Assembly: GCA_012512265.1 (NCBI GenBank)
Contig: JAAZEM010000139.1
Location: 47,365-111,364, forward strand
Direction of reading: 5' to 3'
DNA length: 64,000 nucleotides
Source: Armatimonadota bacterium
Lineage (GTDB): Bacteria; Armatimonadota; JAAZEB01
The first letter of the stretch is position 1. Every line of letters begins with the position of its first letter. The translations under genes were made by a program, and so were the position numbers. Positions 55,629 to 64,000 of the stretch are shown piece by piece. The notes under the pieces are model-generated. The model saw nothing but the letters and a program-made list of their open reading frames with translations. It made no database searches and was not told where the DNA came from.

Positions 55629-56981
55629 TTGGAGGTTATAGTGCCAGAACTAATCTCGTGTCTGATTTGTGGGAGAAAATTCACCTCGCCGGAGCCGCTG
55701 GGCAAGATGGTGCCCGGCTTGGGATATGTGTGTGCCATGGACTGGCCGGGCTTCGCGGCCGGGTTTGAGGTGGGGCGCACAGGGATGCTGCAGGGCGATG
55801 CCGGCCTGGAAGATCCCGCGGTGGCGGCGCGTGACCGGAACTTGCAGAAGCTGGAGCGCCTGCTCCAGTTCGATGTCACCCCGCGCGAGATCGCGGCGTA
55901 CCTGGAGGAGTATGTTATCGGCCAGGCGCATGCCAAGCGGGCGACGGCTGTGGCGGTCTACAACCATCATCGCTCGCGTCAGATTCGGGACGTCGAGGTG
56001 AGCAAGAGCAACATGCTCTTCATCGGCCCAACCGGAGTGGGGAAAACGGAGGTGGGGCGCACGCTCGCTCGCTTCCTCGATGTACCCTTTACTATCGCGG
56101 ATGCAACGAACTTCACTCCGGCCGGCTATGTCGGTGACGACGTCGAGAATATGCTGATGGGCCTGCTGATGAGCGCCGACGGCGACGAGCAATGGGCCGC
56201 CCACGGCGTCGTCTTTATTGACGAGATTGACAAGACGCGGCGCACGAGCGCGGGCAACCCATCAATCACGCGCGATATTGGCGGCGAGTGCGTGCAGCAG
56301 GCGATGCTGAAAATCCTGGAGGGCACCGAGGCGCGGCTTCCCTTCTTCGGGGGGCGCAAGCATCCCCAGGGGAAGAACATCACGATCAACACGAAGGATA
56401 TCCTTTTCATCGGCAGCGGTGCCTTCGAGGGCCTGCCTGAGATCGTGGCGAAACTGATGCGCCAGGGCCAGACGAACCTCGGCTTCCGTGCGGCTCCGCG
56501 CAGCAGTGCCAAGGAAGCCGACTACCGCGTGCTTCTGGAAGCGCCCTACCACATCTTGCAGGACGCCCTCCTCGAATACGGGTTTATCCCGGAGTTCGTT
56601 GGCCGCTTCCCGGTGATCGTGCCGTTCGAGGCGTTGGAGCGCGAGGAGTATCGCGCGATCATGACGCGCACGCGTCACTCCATCCTGCGCCAGCAGATCG
56701 CGCTCTTCGCCCTCGATGGGGTGCATCTGGAGTTCACCGAGGACGCCATCGATGCCATCATTACCCAGGCGGTCCAGATGAAGAGTGGCGCGCGCGCCCT
56801 GCGCAGTCTCGTGGAGCGGGCGGTTTCGAAGGCGCGCTTCGAGCTTCCGGAGCGGGGCCGCGAGCGGGTCCGCTGCATCATCACTGCCGAGTCGGTGGAG
56901 AGTGGCAATTACCGGGTGGAGCCACTCACCGCCGGACATGAGGGTCAGGACGAGACCCTGCAGACGGCCGGCGGCGAGTAG
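55629..56981 (+). CDS. ClpX-like AAA+ unfoldase with atypical zinc-binding domain
   Basis: CLICG...YVCAMD N-terminus; FIGPTGVGKTEVGRTLARFLDVPFTIADATNFTPAGYVGDDVENMLMGLL; VVFIDEIDKTRR; FIGSGAFEGLPEIV; TNLGFRAA. Confidence 0.9.
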   Translation: MEVIVPELISCLICGRKFTSPEPLGKMVPGLGYVCAMDWPGFAAGFEVGRTGMLQGDAGLEDPAVAARDRNLQKLERLLQFDVTPREIAAYLEEYVIGQAHAKRATAVAVYNHHRSRQIRDVEVSKSNMLFIGPTGVGKTEVGRTLARFLDVPFTIADATNFTPAGYVGDDVENMLMGLLMSADGDEQWAAHGVVFIDEIDKTRRTSAGNPSITRDIGGECVQQAMLKILEGTEARLPFFGGRKHPQGKNITINTKDILFIGSGAFEGLPEIVAKLMRQGQTNLGFRAAPRSSAKEADYRVLLEAPYHILQDALLEYGFIPEFVGRFPVIVPFEALEREEYRAIMTRTRHSILRQQIALFALDGVHLEFTEDAIDAIITQAVQMKSGARALRSLVERAVSKARFELPERGRERVRCIITAESVESGNYRVEPLTAGHEGQDETLQTAGGE

Positions 56982-57059
56982 GTCCTCCCGCGATGTGGGG
57001 ATGATCTAAGGGTAGCCGTTTGCGCCTGCCGCGGCAGGCGCAAGCGGGTGCCACGCGGA

Positions 57060-57701
57060 TCAGTCGTTATCGGCCAGCGTGTACATGCCCGGTGAGGACT
57101 TCTTCAGCCACTTCACGTGACCATCGGCGAAGAGGAAGTTGTTCCCATCCGAATGGCAGTCGGCCGTGCTGTGGTTACCGTTCGCATCGCCCGGCCCGTA
57201 ATCGGCCTGCCAGCCGCTGTTGCCGATGTAGTAGCAGCGGGCATCCCCCGCCCACAGGGTGCCCGAGGGATCGACCACCTCGGCGGCTGTCCGAGGGGTG
57301 CGCATCGCCCCAGCCAGGCCATACCCCGACCACCACGCCTTCGTCGTTCGCCCTGACTCGGGATAGGTGATCGAGGAAGCAAAGCAGCCGCACCCGCGAA
57401 AGGCGCCGGCGCGCCAGCGGTTGCTTGGGCAGATCTGAATCTTGGTGTTCTTCGTGTAGGGTTGGATTACGTCTGTCCACCAGTAGTCGCCGACCAGCTC
57501 ACCACAGGTCGTCTCGTCATAGTCCTGCATGTACATCAGCAATCCGTTTCCGATCTGTTTCAGATTGCTCTGGCAGGTGGACTTGCGCGCGTTCTCTCGG
57601 GCGCGCGCGAAGACCGGGAAGAGAATGGCTGCAAGGATGGCGATAATCGCTATCACGACCAGCAGCTCGATGAGCGTGAACCCTTCTTTGCGCTGTCGCA
57701 T
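57060..57701 (-). CDS. DUF1559-type prepilin-like protein (pseudopilin)
   Basis: [64 protein letters not shown]-terminal [13 protein letters not shown]. Confidence 0.93.
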   Translation of the reverse strand: MRQRKEGFTLIELLVVIAIIAILAAILFPVFARARENARKSTCQSNLKQIGNGLLMYMQDYDETTCGELVGDYWWTDVIQPYTKNTKIQICPSNRWRAGAFRGCGCFASSITYPESGRTTKAWWSGYGLAGAMRTPRTAAEVVDPSGTLWAGDARCYYIGNSGWQADYGPGDANGNHSTADCHSDGNNFLFADGHVKWLKKSSPGMYTLADND

Positions 57702-57776
57702 GTGACGCCTCCCTCCGTGGGCATGGCCGCACACTCCGCATTGTGCAATGGACGAGACGAGATGCCGGCCGCGTTC

Positions 57777-57806
57777 ATTCTAGCAGGCCGGCCGAGTGGA
57801 AGTCAA
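57777..57806 (-). promoter_or_regulatory. Sigma70-like promoter for pseudopilin gene
   Basis: Minus strand TTGACT-N18-TAGAAT. Confidence 0.65.
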
Positions 57807-58126
57807 GCGTGTGTTGAGGTGGATGAAGCTGCCGGGCCTCCCCGTGCGGCGAGGGCCGTGCGACGGCTGGATGCCTGGAGCAGGGGACCGGGCGACGATG
57901 AAGAACCATGAGTACGATGCGGAGCGCCGCGGGCTTGGCAGGCGCTTCTTGTGGGTATGATGATGAACAGGGGCTGTTGGGTATGGCCTGAGTGGGAGCG
58001 AGTGATGGTCAGGCGCTCCTTGGAACGGCTACCGATGGGGCGTGGGTTGACCCAGGCCTTTGCCAGGCGCATTGATTGGGTTCCGGCCAAGTCCTTGCCC
58101 TTTCGGCGAGAGAAAGGCCAGACGGC

Positions 58127-60460
58127 ATGAGTAGCGGCGTTCGCCTCCCAACGGAGGGGGAGATAGAAGAGCCACCCCATGAGCCGTTGATGGAGAACCC
58201 GCCCGAGGCTATCCGGGCGCTGATGGCGCAATACCTCGATCCGGGTGAGACGCCTGAAGTGATAGTGGCCGCCGATATGACCCCTGATGGGCGCTACGGC
58301 GAGGCGTGGATGATGGTGACCGAGAAGCGCGTCGTCATCATCAACCCGAATCACGGGGTTCCGGAAGGGTGGCATGCTCGCCTCGCGGATCTCGAGCGCA
58401 TCGAGAAGCAGGACTTCGTGGGGAGCAGCTCGCTCCGCCTGGTGGGAGGGGGTGGCGTCTGCGAACTGCGCTTCTCCCTGACCAACGCGGAGAAGTTCGC
58501 CGATGTACACGAGATCATCGAGGCACTCCTTCATCAGTCTGACGAGGGTGAGGGTGGGAATGGCCGGCGCCCCCCGCAGATCCTGAATCGCGAGACGCTT
58601 CGCAAACGCGCGGAAGCACGGGCGAGGGAGAAGGGAATCTGCCCCAAGTGTGGGCGCACGCTCCCGCGCTGGAGTCGAGTCTGCCCTGTCTGCCTGCAGA
58701 CTAAGCAGCTCCTGTTGCGTCTGGTGCCCTTCGTCCGTCCCTATTGGCTCCTCATTGTGCTGAACCTCGCGCTAATGCTCTTCACCACGAGCTTGGCCCT
58801 GGCGCCCCCGTACCTCACGAAGGTGCTGCTGGATGATGTTCTGCCACGTCGGGAGCTGCGCGGGCTTTTCATCGTGCTGGCGGCGCTGCTCGCGATCAGC
58901 GTGACCAATGCGATCGTCACCGCCATGCGTCGCTACCTCGCCACCTGGCTGGAGCAGCGCGTGGTGCTCCGCCTGCGCATGGATCTCTACGAACACCTGC
59001 ACCGACTCTCCTTGGGCTTCTACGACCGGCAGGGCAGCGGGCACGTCATCCAGCGGATCATGTCCGATACCACCACCCTGCAGACCTTCATGGCGACCGG
59101 GTTGGAGGAGTTGACGGAGCACGTGATGACGATCCTCGTCATCGCCGTGATCATGCTTCGGATGGACCCAGGGCTGGCGTTGATCACCCTCGGCCCGGTG
59201 CCGCTGATCGTGTGGGGCAACCACTGGTTCGCGCATAAAGTGCACCGCCTCTACCGCCGCGCCTGGCGGCAATCGGCGAAGCTCAACTCCATTCTCACGG
59301 ATACGCTCCCCGGCATGCGCGTTGTCAAGGCGTTCGGCCAGGAGGGGCGGGAGGTGAATCGCTTTGTCGTCACGAATCGCGAGTTGCAGGCGACGAACCT
59401 GCGCGCCGCACGCCTCGGCCGCACCTTCTACCCCCTGATGGGCTTCCTCTCCACCCTGGGCACCATGAGCATCTGGGCCTATGGGGGCTACCTGGTGATC
59501 CAGACGGGCGAGCTCACCGCGGGCGTACTCATCGCCTTCATTCAGTACCTCGGGCGCTTCTATCAGCCGATGCACCAGCTCAGCCACATGAATGACCGCA
59601 TCCAGCGCGTGGCGGCCTCTGCCGAGCGCGTCTTCGAGCTGATCGATACCAAGCCCGACGTCGCCGATGCAGACGATGCTATCGAGATGCCCCGGATTGA
59701 GGGACATGTGTGCTTCGAGCATGTCTCCTTCTCCTACGAGATGGGCAAGAGGGTTCTGGAGGATATCTGCCTGGAGGTGCAGCCGGGCGAGATGATCGGT
59801 CTCGTCGGCCACAGCGGCGCCGGCAAGTCTACGCTGATCAACCTGATCTGCCGCTTCTACGACGTGGGCGAGGGGGCCATCTACATCGATGGGCACGATC
59901 TCCGGCGCGTGCGCCTGAAGAGCCTCCGCGATCAGATCGGCGTGGTGCTACAGGAGCCCTACCTCTTCCGGGGCACCATCGCCGAGAATATCGCCTACGG
60001 TCATCCCCACGCCACTCTGGAGGAGATCGTGGCCGCCGCCATTGCCGCGAATGCCCACGAGTTTATCTGCCAGCAGCCGGATGGCTACGACACCATGGTC
60101 GGCGAGCGCGGCGCGGGCCTCTCTGGTGGCGAGCGCCAGCGCATCTCCATCGCCCGCGCGATCCTGCGAAACCCGCGCATTCTGATCCTCGATGAGGCGA
60201 CCGCCTCCGTCGATACCCAGACCGAGGCGAAGATCCGTGAAGCGATTGAACGCCTGGTTCAGGGGCGGACCACCTTCGCCATTGCCCACCGCCTCTCCAC
60301 CCTGCGCAACGCGAACCGCTTGGTCGTTCTGGAGAAAGGGCGGATCGTCGAAGTAGGAACGCATGCGGAGCTGCTCGCCAAAGAGGGGGGCGCGTTCCGA
60401 AAGCTGTGGGACATGCAGGTCGATATGCAAAAGCAGCGCGCGGAGATGATGGCGGTCTAG
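58127..60460 (+). CDS. ABC transporter (permease/ATPase) with N-terminal PH-like domain and zinc ribbon
   Basis: VTEKRVVIINPNHGVPEGWHARLADLERIEKQDFVGSSSLRLVGGGG; CPKCGRTLPRWSRVCPVC; TM domain; VGHSGAGKSTLINLICRFYDVGEGAIYIDG; LSGGERQRISIARAILRNPRILILDEATASVD. Confidence 0.93.
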   Translation: MSSGVRLPTEGEIEEPPHEPLMENPPEAIRALMAQYLDPGETPEVIVAADMTPDGRYGEAWMMVTEKRVVIINPNHGVPEGWHARLADLERIEKQDFVGSSSLRLVGGGGVCELRFSLTNAEKFADVHEIIEALLHQSDEGEGGNGRRPPQILNRETLRKRAEARAREKGICPKCGRTLPRWSRVCPVCLQTKQLLLRLVPFVRPYWLLIVLNLALMLFTTSLALAPPYLTKVLLDDVLPRRELRGLFIVLAALLAISVTNAIVTAMRRYLATWLEQRVVLRLRMDLYEHLHRLSLGFYDRQGSGHVIQRIMSDTTTLQTFMATGLEELTEHVMTILVIAVIMLRMDPGLALITLGPVPLIVWGNHWFAHKVHRLYRRAWRQSAKLNSILTDTLPGMRVVKAFGQEGREVNRFVVTNRELQATNLRAARLGRTFYPLMGFLSTLGTMSIWAYGGYLVIQTGELTAGVLIAFIQYLGRFYQPMHQLSHMNDRIQRVAASAERVFELIDTKPDVADADDAIEMPRIEGHVCFEHVSFSYEMGKRVLEDICLEVQPGEMIGLVGHSGAGKSTLINLICRFYDVGEGAIYIDGHDLRRVRLKSLRDQIGVVLQEPYLFRGTIAENIAYGHPHATLEEIVAAAIAANAHEFICQQPDGYDTMVGERGAGLSGGERQRISIARAILRNPRILILDEATASVDTQTEAKIREAIERLVQGRTTFAIAHRLSTLRNANRLVVLEKGRIVEVGTHAELLAKEGGAFRKLWDMQVDMQKQRAEMMAV

Positions 60461-60461
60461 A

Positions 60462-60980
60462 ATGGATATCGCGGGCACCAAGTCGATTCTCAAGATCCTG
60501 GATCCACAGGCCATACGTCTGTGGCGCGACGCCGTGGGGGATCTTCACCTCGAGCTGCGTACGGAGGAGGGGGAGACGGTCCACCACGAGCGCGTGCGCC
60601 CGCTACGTGCCTTCCCGTTGACCGCCCCCGATACCTACATCACCTTCTTTAGCGAGCGGAACGACTACCTGGGCGTGCTGGAGAGCCTGGATGACGTGGA
60701 CGAGCGCACCGAGGAGTTGCTGCGCGATGAGATGGAGCGGCGCTACTTCCTCCCGCAGATCATCCAGATTCACTACCTGCGGATTCATGCCGGCATCATC
60801 TCGTGGCGGGTGGAGACAGACCGCGGGCCGCGCCGCTTCGATGTGCGTGACCGCGACGACATTCGCTTCATTCCGCCGCGTCGGATGGTGATCAAAGACG
60901 TGGATGGCAACCGCTTTGAGATTCAGGACTATATGGAGCTGGATGACCGCAGCCTCACGCTCCTTGAGCAGCTCCTGTAG
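60462..60980 (+). CDS. DUF1854-like protein
   Basis: DPQAIRLWRDAVGDLHLELRTEEGETVHHERVRPLRAFPLTAPDTYITFFSERNDYLGVLESLDDVDERTEELLRDEMERRYFLPQIIQIHYLR; immediately after the ABC gene. Confidence 0.85.
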   Translation: MDIAGTKSILKILDPQAIRLWRDAVGDLHLELRTEEGETVHHERVRPLRAFPLTAPDTYITFFSERNDYLGVLESLDDVDERTEELLRDEMERRYFLPQIIQIHYLRIHAGIISWRVETDRGPRRFDVRDRDDIRFIPPRRMVIKDVDGNRFEIQDYMELDDRSLTLLEQLL

Positions 60981-61372
60981 CCCCTGCTTCGTGCCTTCCG
61001 CGCCGTTCCCACCTAACAGGGTTTTGTTCTGGACGGTCGCGCACCTCCTTGAAGCTGGTGGCCTTGCGTTCGAGCGACGCGGTGACGCCGGCCACGCGCG
61101 CGGGTTTCAGAGAGGGTACAGCCGCACGGCGTCGAATCCAGGCCGTGCAGGGGTGAGGCTGGGCCTCCATGCCCGAGGGAAGCGGGCCCTGGATGGGAGC
61201 AGTGCCACTGGGGCCTGGGCAGGCCGGCAGACTCACCACGAGGAGCGGCTTCGCGGCAGAAGCACGCCCTCGATGCGAGAGAGTATTAAGGGAAAGGAGG
61301 GGTCGTCCCTGGCGGGCGACAGGCGTCTTCCCCCACCGCGGATGCGTGTGGGCCTCGGACGTCACTAATCCT

Positions 61373-62836
61373 ATGAGATTCCTACTGGTTCTGGTCGTGG
61401 GCGCCGCCCTGGCCATCACGATGGCAGGGGGCGCGAACGCTCAGGAAGGCAGGCGCATGACACAGGCAGAGCTGATTCAGACGGTCCTCCAGGTGACGCA
61501 GCCACTGGAGCATCCGAGGGGCAACCGACTCCCCCTCTATCTGTGGTCGACCATGGGCCCGGGCACGACGGACGATGCCGAGACCGAGAAGATCATCCGC
61601 AGCCTGGATGCTCGGGGCATCGCGCTCCTCGCCTCGTGGAACCCCCGGAATCGGGATGCCACTTTGGCGGAGGGACTGCGCATCGGGGCGATTCAGAAGC
61701 GGCTGGGGCTCCCGGCACACATCAATGCCAACGCCTGCCTCTACTCCTTCTTCAACGGCGACGAGCGGACGGCGCATGTGACGGAGAGCGGGGAGCCGTT
61801 CTTCGATTCCTCCTTCGGCGAGCGCTACAAGATGGGCTGTCCTTTCGCCCTTGAGCACCGCGTGCCGGCCATGCGCGAGCAGGTGGAGTTCTTTGTGCGC
61901 GCCTACAAGGAGCGTGACATCGAGATCGCCTTTGCCTTCGCCGATTGGGAGATCGACGGCCCCATCGAGTGGAATGGCGCCTGGGATGCTTCGAAGCGGT
62001 GCGCGCGCTGCCGCAAGGAGATCCCGCGGATCGACGATTTCCACTCCTTCCAGACGACGCTTCGGAAGATACGCGCGGATTTGCAGCGGCGCGTCTTTGC
62101 CGAGCCGGTGAAGCAGGCGTTCCCCAAAGCGCTCGTGGGCAACTACGCCGTCTATCCAAACAACGGCAAGCGCTATTGGTACGATTACTTCGAGCTGGAG
62201 CCCGGCGAGGGCATCCCCTACGAGATGGACCAGAAGGCGAAGGTCCGCCCGTGGTTTGCCGATGAGTTCCGGCTTTCGGGCTACTCCTTCGCTATGCCGG
62301 TCGTCTACACCTGGTACCGCATCTTCCACTGGTACGACTTCGAGAACACCGACTATCGCTGGTTCTACAACATGCTCCAGGTCGGCAGCAACGCCGGCGA
62401 GCACACGCCCGCGGAAGTGCCGATCATCACGTTCGTCCACTGGCACACTACCGCTCTTCCGAAGGATGCCGAGCCGGTGAAGCAGTTCAGCGAGGAGAAG
62501 TATCAGGAGCTACTCTGGCACCTGCTGCTCCGAGGGCACGACACCTTCTTCTCCTGGTGCCCTCGCGCGGAGACGGCCGTGGAAGTGCGCCTGCTCCATC
62601 AGGTATGGGCTGCGGCGCTGGAGTATCGCGACTTCCTGGATCGGGGCACCCCGGTCACCTTCCACGTGCCGCCGAAACCCGGTCCCGTCGTCTCCGGGCT
62701 GCGCCTGGGCAACCGGGTGCTTGTGCGCCGGACGGAGTTTGACGACACGCCCGGCCCGGTCTCGCTGAAGATCGATGGGAAGACGCTCGCGGTGCCCCGC
62801 GCGCCCGGCCGGTGCCAGGTCCTCACCTTGCGGTGA
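61373..62836 (+). CDS. Secreted protein, probable TIM-barrel glycoside-hydrolase-like
   Basis: Signal peptide MRFLLVLVVGAALAITMAGGANAQ; NRLPLYLWSTMGPGTTDDAETEKIIRSLDARGIALLASWNP; IAFAFADWEIDGPIEWNGAWD. Start at ATG 61373. Confidence 0.65.
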   Translation: MRFLLVLVVGAALAITMAGGANAQEGRRMTQAELIQTVLQVTQPLEHPRGNRLPLYLWSTMGPGTTDDAETEKIIRSLDARGIALLASWNPRNRDATLAEGLRIGAIQKRLGLPAHINANACLYSFFNGDERTAHVTESGEPFFDSSFGERYKMGCPFALEHRVPAMREQVEFFVRAYKERDIEIAFAFADWEIDGPIEWNGAWDASKRCARCRKEIPRIDDFHSFQTTLRKIRADLQRRVFAEPVKQAFPKALVGNYAVYPNNGKRYWYDYFELEPGEGIPYEMDQKAKVRPWFADEFRLSGYSFAMPVVYTWYRIFHWYDFENTDYRWFYNMLQVGSNAGEHTPAEVPIITFVHWHTTALPKDAEPVKQFSEEKYQELLWHLLLRGHDTFFSWCPRAETAVEVRLLHQVWAAALEYRDFLDRGTPVTFHVPPKPGPVVSGLRLGNRVLVRRTEFDDTPGPVSLKIDGKTLAVPRAPGRCQVLTLR

Positions 62837-62858
62837 GCATGCGGTTCTAGAATAGCTT

Positions 62859-62894
62859 GAGGGATGCCTGCGCGGGCATCCCTCGGGTGTTTTG
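62859..62894 (+). terminator. Intrinsic terminator
   Basis: GAGGGATGCC-TGCGCG-GGCATCCCTC (10 bp) followed by GGGTGTTTT. Confidence 0.75.
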
Positions 62895-63063
62895 CCGCCC
62901 CGCACGATAGGTTTCTTGTGGGTGCGGGGCCATCAGACCGCCGACCTTGCCCCCATCCGGATGGGGAGCGGAGATGCCTGCCCCGGATTAGGGCAAGCCT
63001 CTTCCGCGGGCTCCTGGCGGAGCGAGGCGCGGCGCGGCCACCAAGCTTCCGGATAGGTTCGTG

Positions 63064-63738
63064 CTACCAGTTATGGATGCGGGGGTTGAAGGAGAGCGAC
63101 TTGTCCAGGATCCCCTGCTTCATCTTACCGTCGGTGATCCACTTGCTATGCCCATCCAGGAAGAGCATGTTCGAGCCGTCCATGTGCCGTTTGGCGGAGG
63201 AGAGCCACGGGCGGTAGGAAGTGGCTTCCAGACTCGTATCGTTCTCGGGATACCAGTAAGAGTAGTAACTCTCCGAGTCCCAAGCGAAAGCGTACTGCGC
63301 CGGCTGGGTGAGCTGCGCCATTTGCAGGAGGTTGAACTGCTCAAAGCACATGTTGGCGCAATAGCTCAGCTGCTTGTTGCCCCAGGGTGTACTCATCGTC
63401 GGGGAGCTGTCGCTCGGGCAGACAAACATCTGCGTGTTCTTGGAGTAGGGCTGGAGAAGATCGCTCCAGATCTGCGGATCGGTTCGTGAGCCGGAGCCGC
63501 CGCCGCCTGGCGCCCACCAGTAGCTACAGCCAGTAGGCAGGCTCTCGTCATAGTCCTGGACATACATTAGCAGCCCGGAACCAATCTGCTTGAGGTTGCT
63601 GAGGCACGTAGTCTTGCGCGCATTTTCCCGTGCCCGCGCGAACACGGGGAAGAGGATCGCCGCAAGAATGGCGATAATGGCGATAACCACGAGCAGCTCG
63701 ATAAGCGTGAAGCCTTTGCGTGCGGATGGGGGAGTCAT
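63064..63738 (-). CDS. DUF1559-type prepilin-like protein (pseudopilin)
   Basis: [62 protein letters not shown]-terminal [15 protein letters not shown]. Confidence 0.93.
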   Translation of the reverse strand: MTPPSARKGFTLIELLVVIAIIAILAAILFPVFARARENARKTTCLSNLKQIGSGLLMYVQDYDESLPTGCSYWWAPGGGGSGSRTDPQIWSDLLQPYSKNTQMFVCPSDSSPTMSTPWGNKQLSYCANMCFEQFNLLQMAQLTQPAQYAFAWDSESYYSYWYPENDTSLEATSYRPWLSSAKRHMDGSNMLFLDGHSKWITDGKMKQGILDKSLSFNPRIHNW

Positions 63739-63771
63739 GGTCGTCTCCTTTCCTGCTGGCCAACTAGCGTA

Positions 63772-63800
63772 AGTTTAGCATAGCTCCCCCCACCTGTCAA
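63772..63800 (-). promoter_or_regulatory. Sigma70-like promoter for pseudopilin gene
   Basis: Minus strand TTGACA-N17-TAAACT. Confidence 0.75.
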
Positions 63801-64000
63801 CGCCGCGCGACACTCTTGCGGTAGCTCCCGCCGGTGGGCCGGTGGGTACGGAAGGAGACGGAGAGCTAGCGCGCGCCCAGGGTCATTTCATTCAGCGGTC
63901 TCGGGGCCGCCCGGCGGTCAGCACGATGGTGACTGCCTGCTTGTACCGACCGGCGTACGTGCGGAGAGCCGCCGCGATGTTGTGTGCTCCGGCACGTCGC

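Noticed and set aside
1-64000. CRISPR arrays, transposases, integrases, phage genes
   Set aside because: No regularly spaced repeats, no recognisable recombinase or capsid/terminase motifs among the ORFs.
22538-64000. Selenoprotein gene (in-frame UGA) in this window despite tRNA-Sec
   Set aside because: No family seen whose recognisable sequence continues in frame past a TGA; cannot be excluded without homologue alignment.

Overview
High-GC chromosomal window with dense, mostly operonic genes and no rRNA operon, CRISPR array, transposase or phage module that I can recognise. The pseudopilin leaders ([33 protein letters not shown]) and the gene mix suggest an Armatimonadota-like diderm; this taxonomy is inference only. 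Main blocks: (1) minus-strand amidase-gerMN-murI-rph-rdgB cluster; (2) tmRNA; (3) minus-strand tRNA-Ser / large SRP RNA / dnaX / ybaB / recR / pdxS / pdxT / beta-propeller block; (4) L,D-transpeptidase, tRNA-Arg, Gfo/Idh/MocA oxidoreductase, MurJ, and a zinc-ribbon/TPR gene split by an apparent frameshift; (5) a tRNA that reads as tRNA-Sec (anticodon UCA); (6) an ECF sigma factor and a DtxR-type regulator; (7) a corrinoid one-carbon cluster (corrinoid protein, methyl-THF methyltransferase, formate-THF ligase, siroheme/4Fe-4S reductase-like protein with an Asp-substituted cluster motif, UroD-family methyltransferase); (8) an orphan TadA/VirB11-like ATPase; (9) a candidate structured ncRNA behind a consensus promoter, then an EF-G-like GTPase with a degenerate NKxD motif; (10) a lipid A operon lpxC-fabZ-lpxA-lpxB-ICMT-msbA-kdtA-lpxK-GT9; (11) a ClpX-like unfoldase with a C3D-type zinc-finger motif; (12) an ABC exporter with PH-like and zinc-ribbon N-terminus paired with DUF1854; (13) two DUF1559-type pseudopilins. 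The best candidates for something under-described are the corrinoid/siroheme cluster, the tRNA-Sec, the ncRNA near 35.5 kb, and the ABC/DUF1854 pair. All family assignments come from reading motifs by eye; no database search was run.
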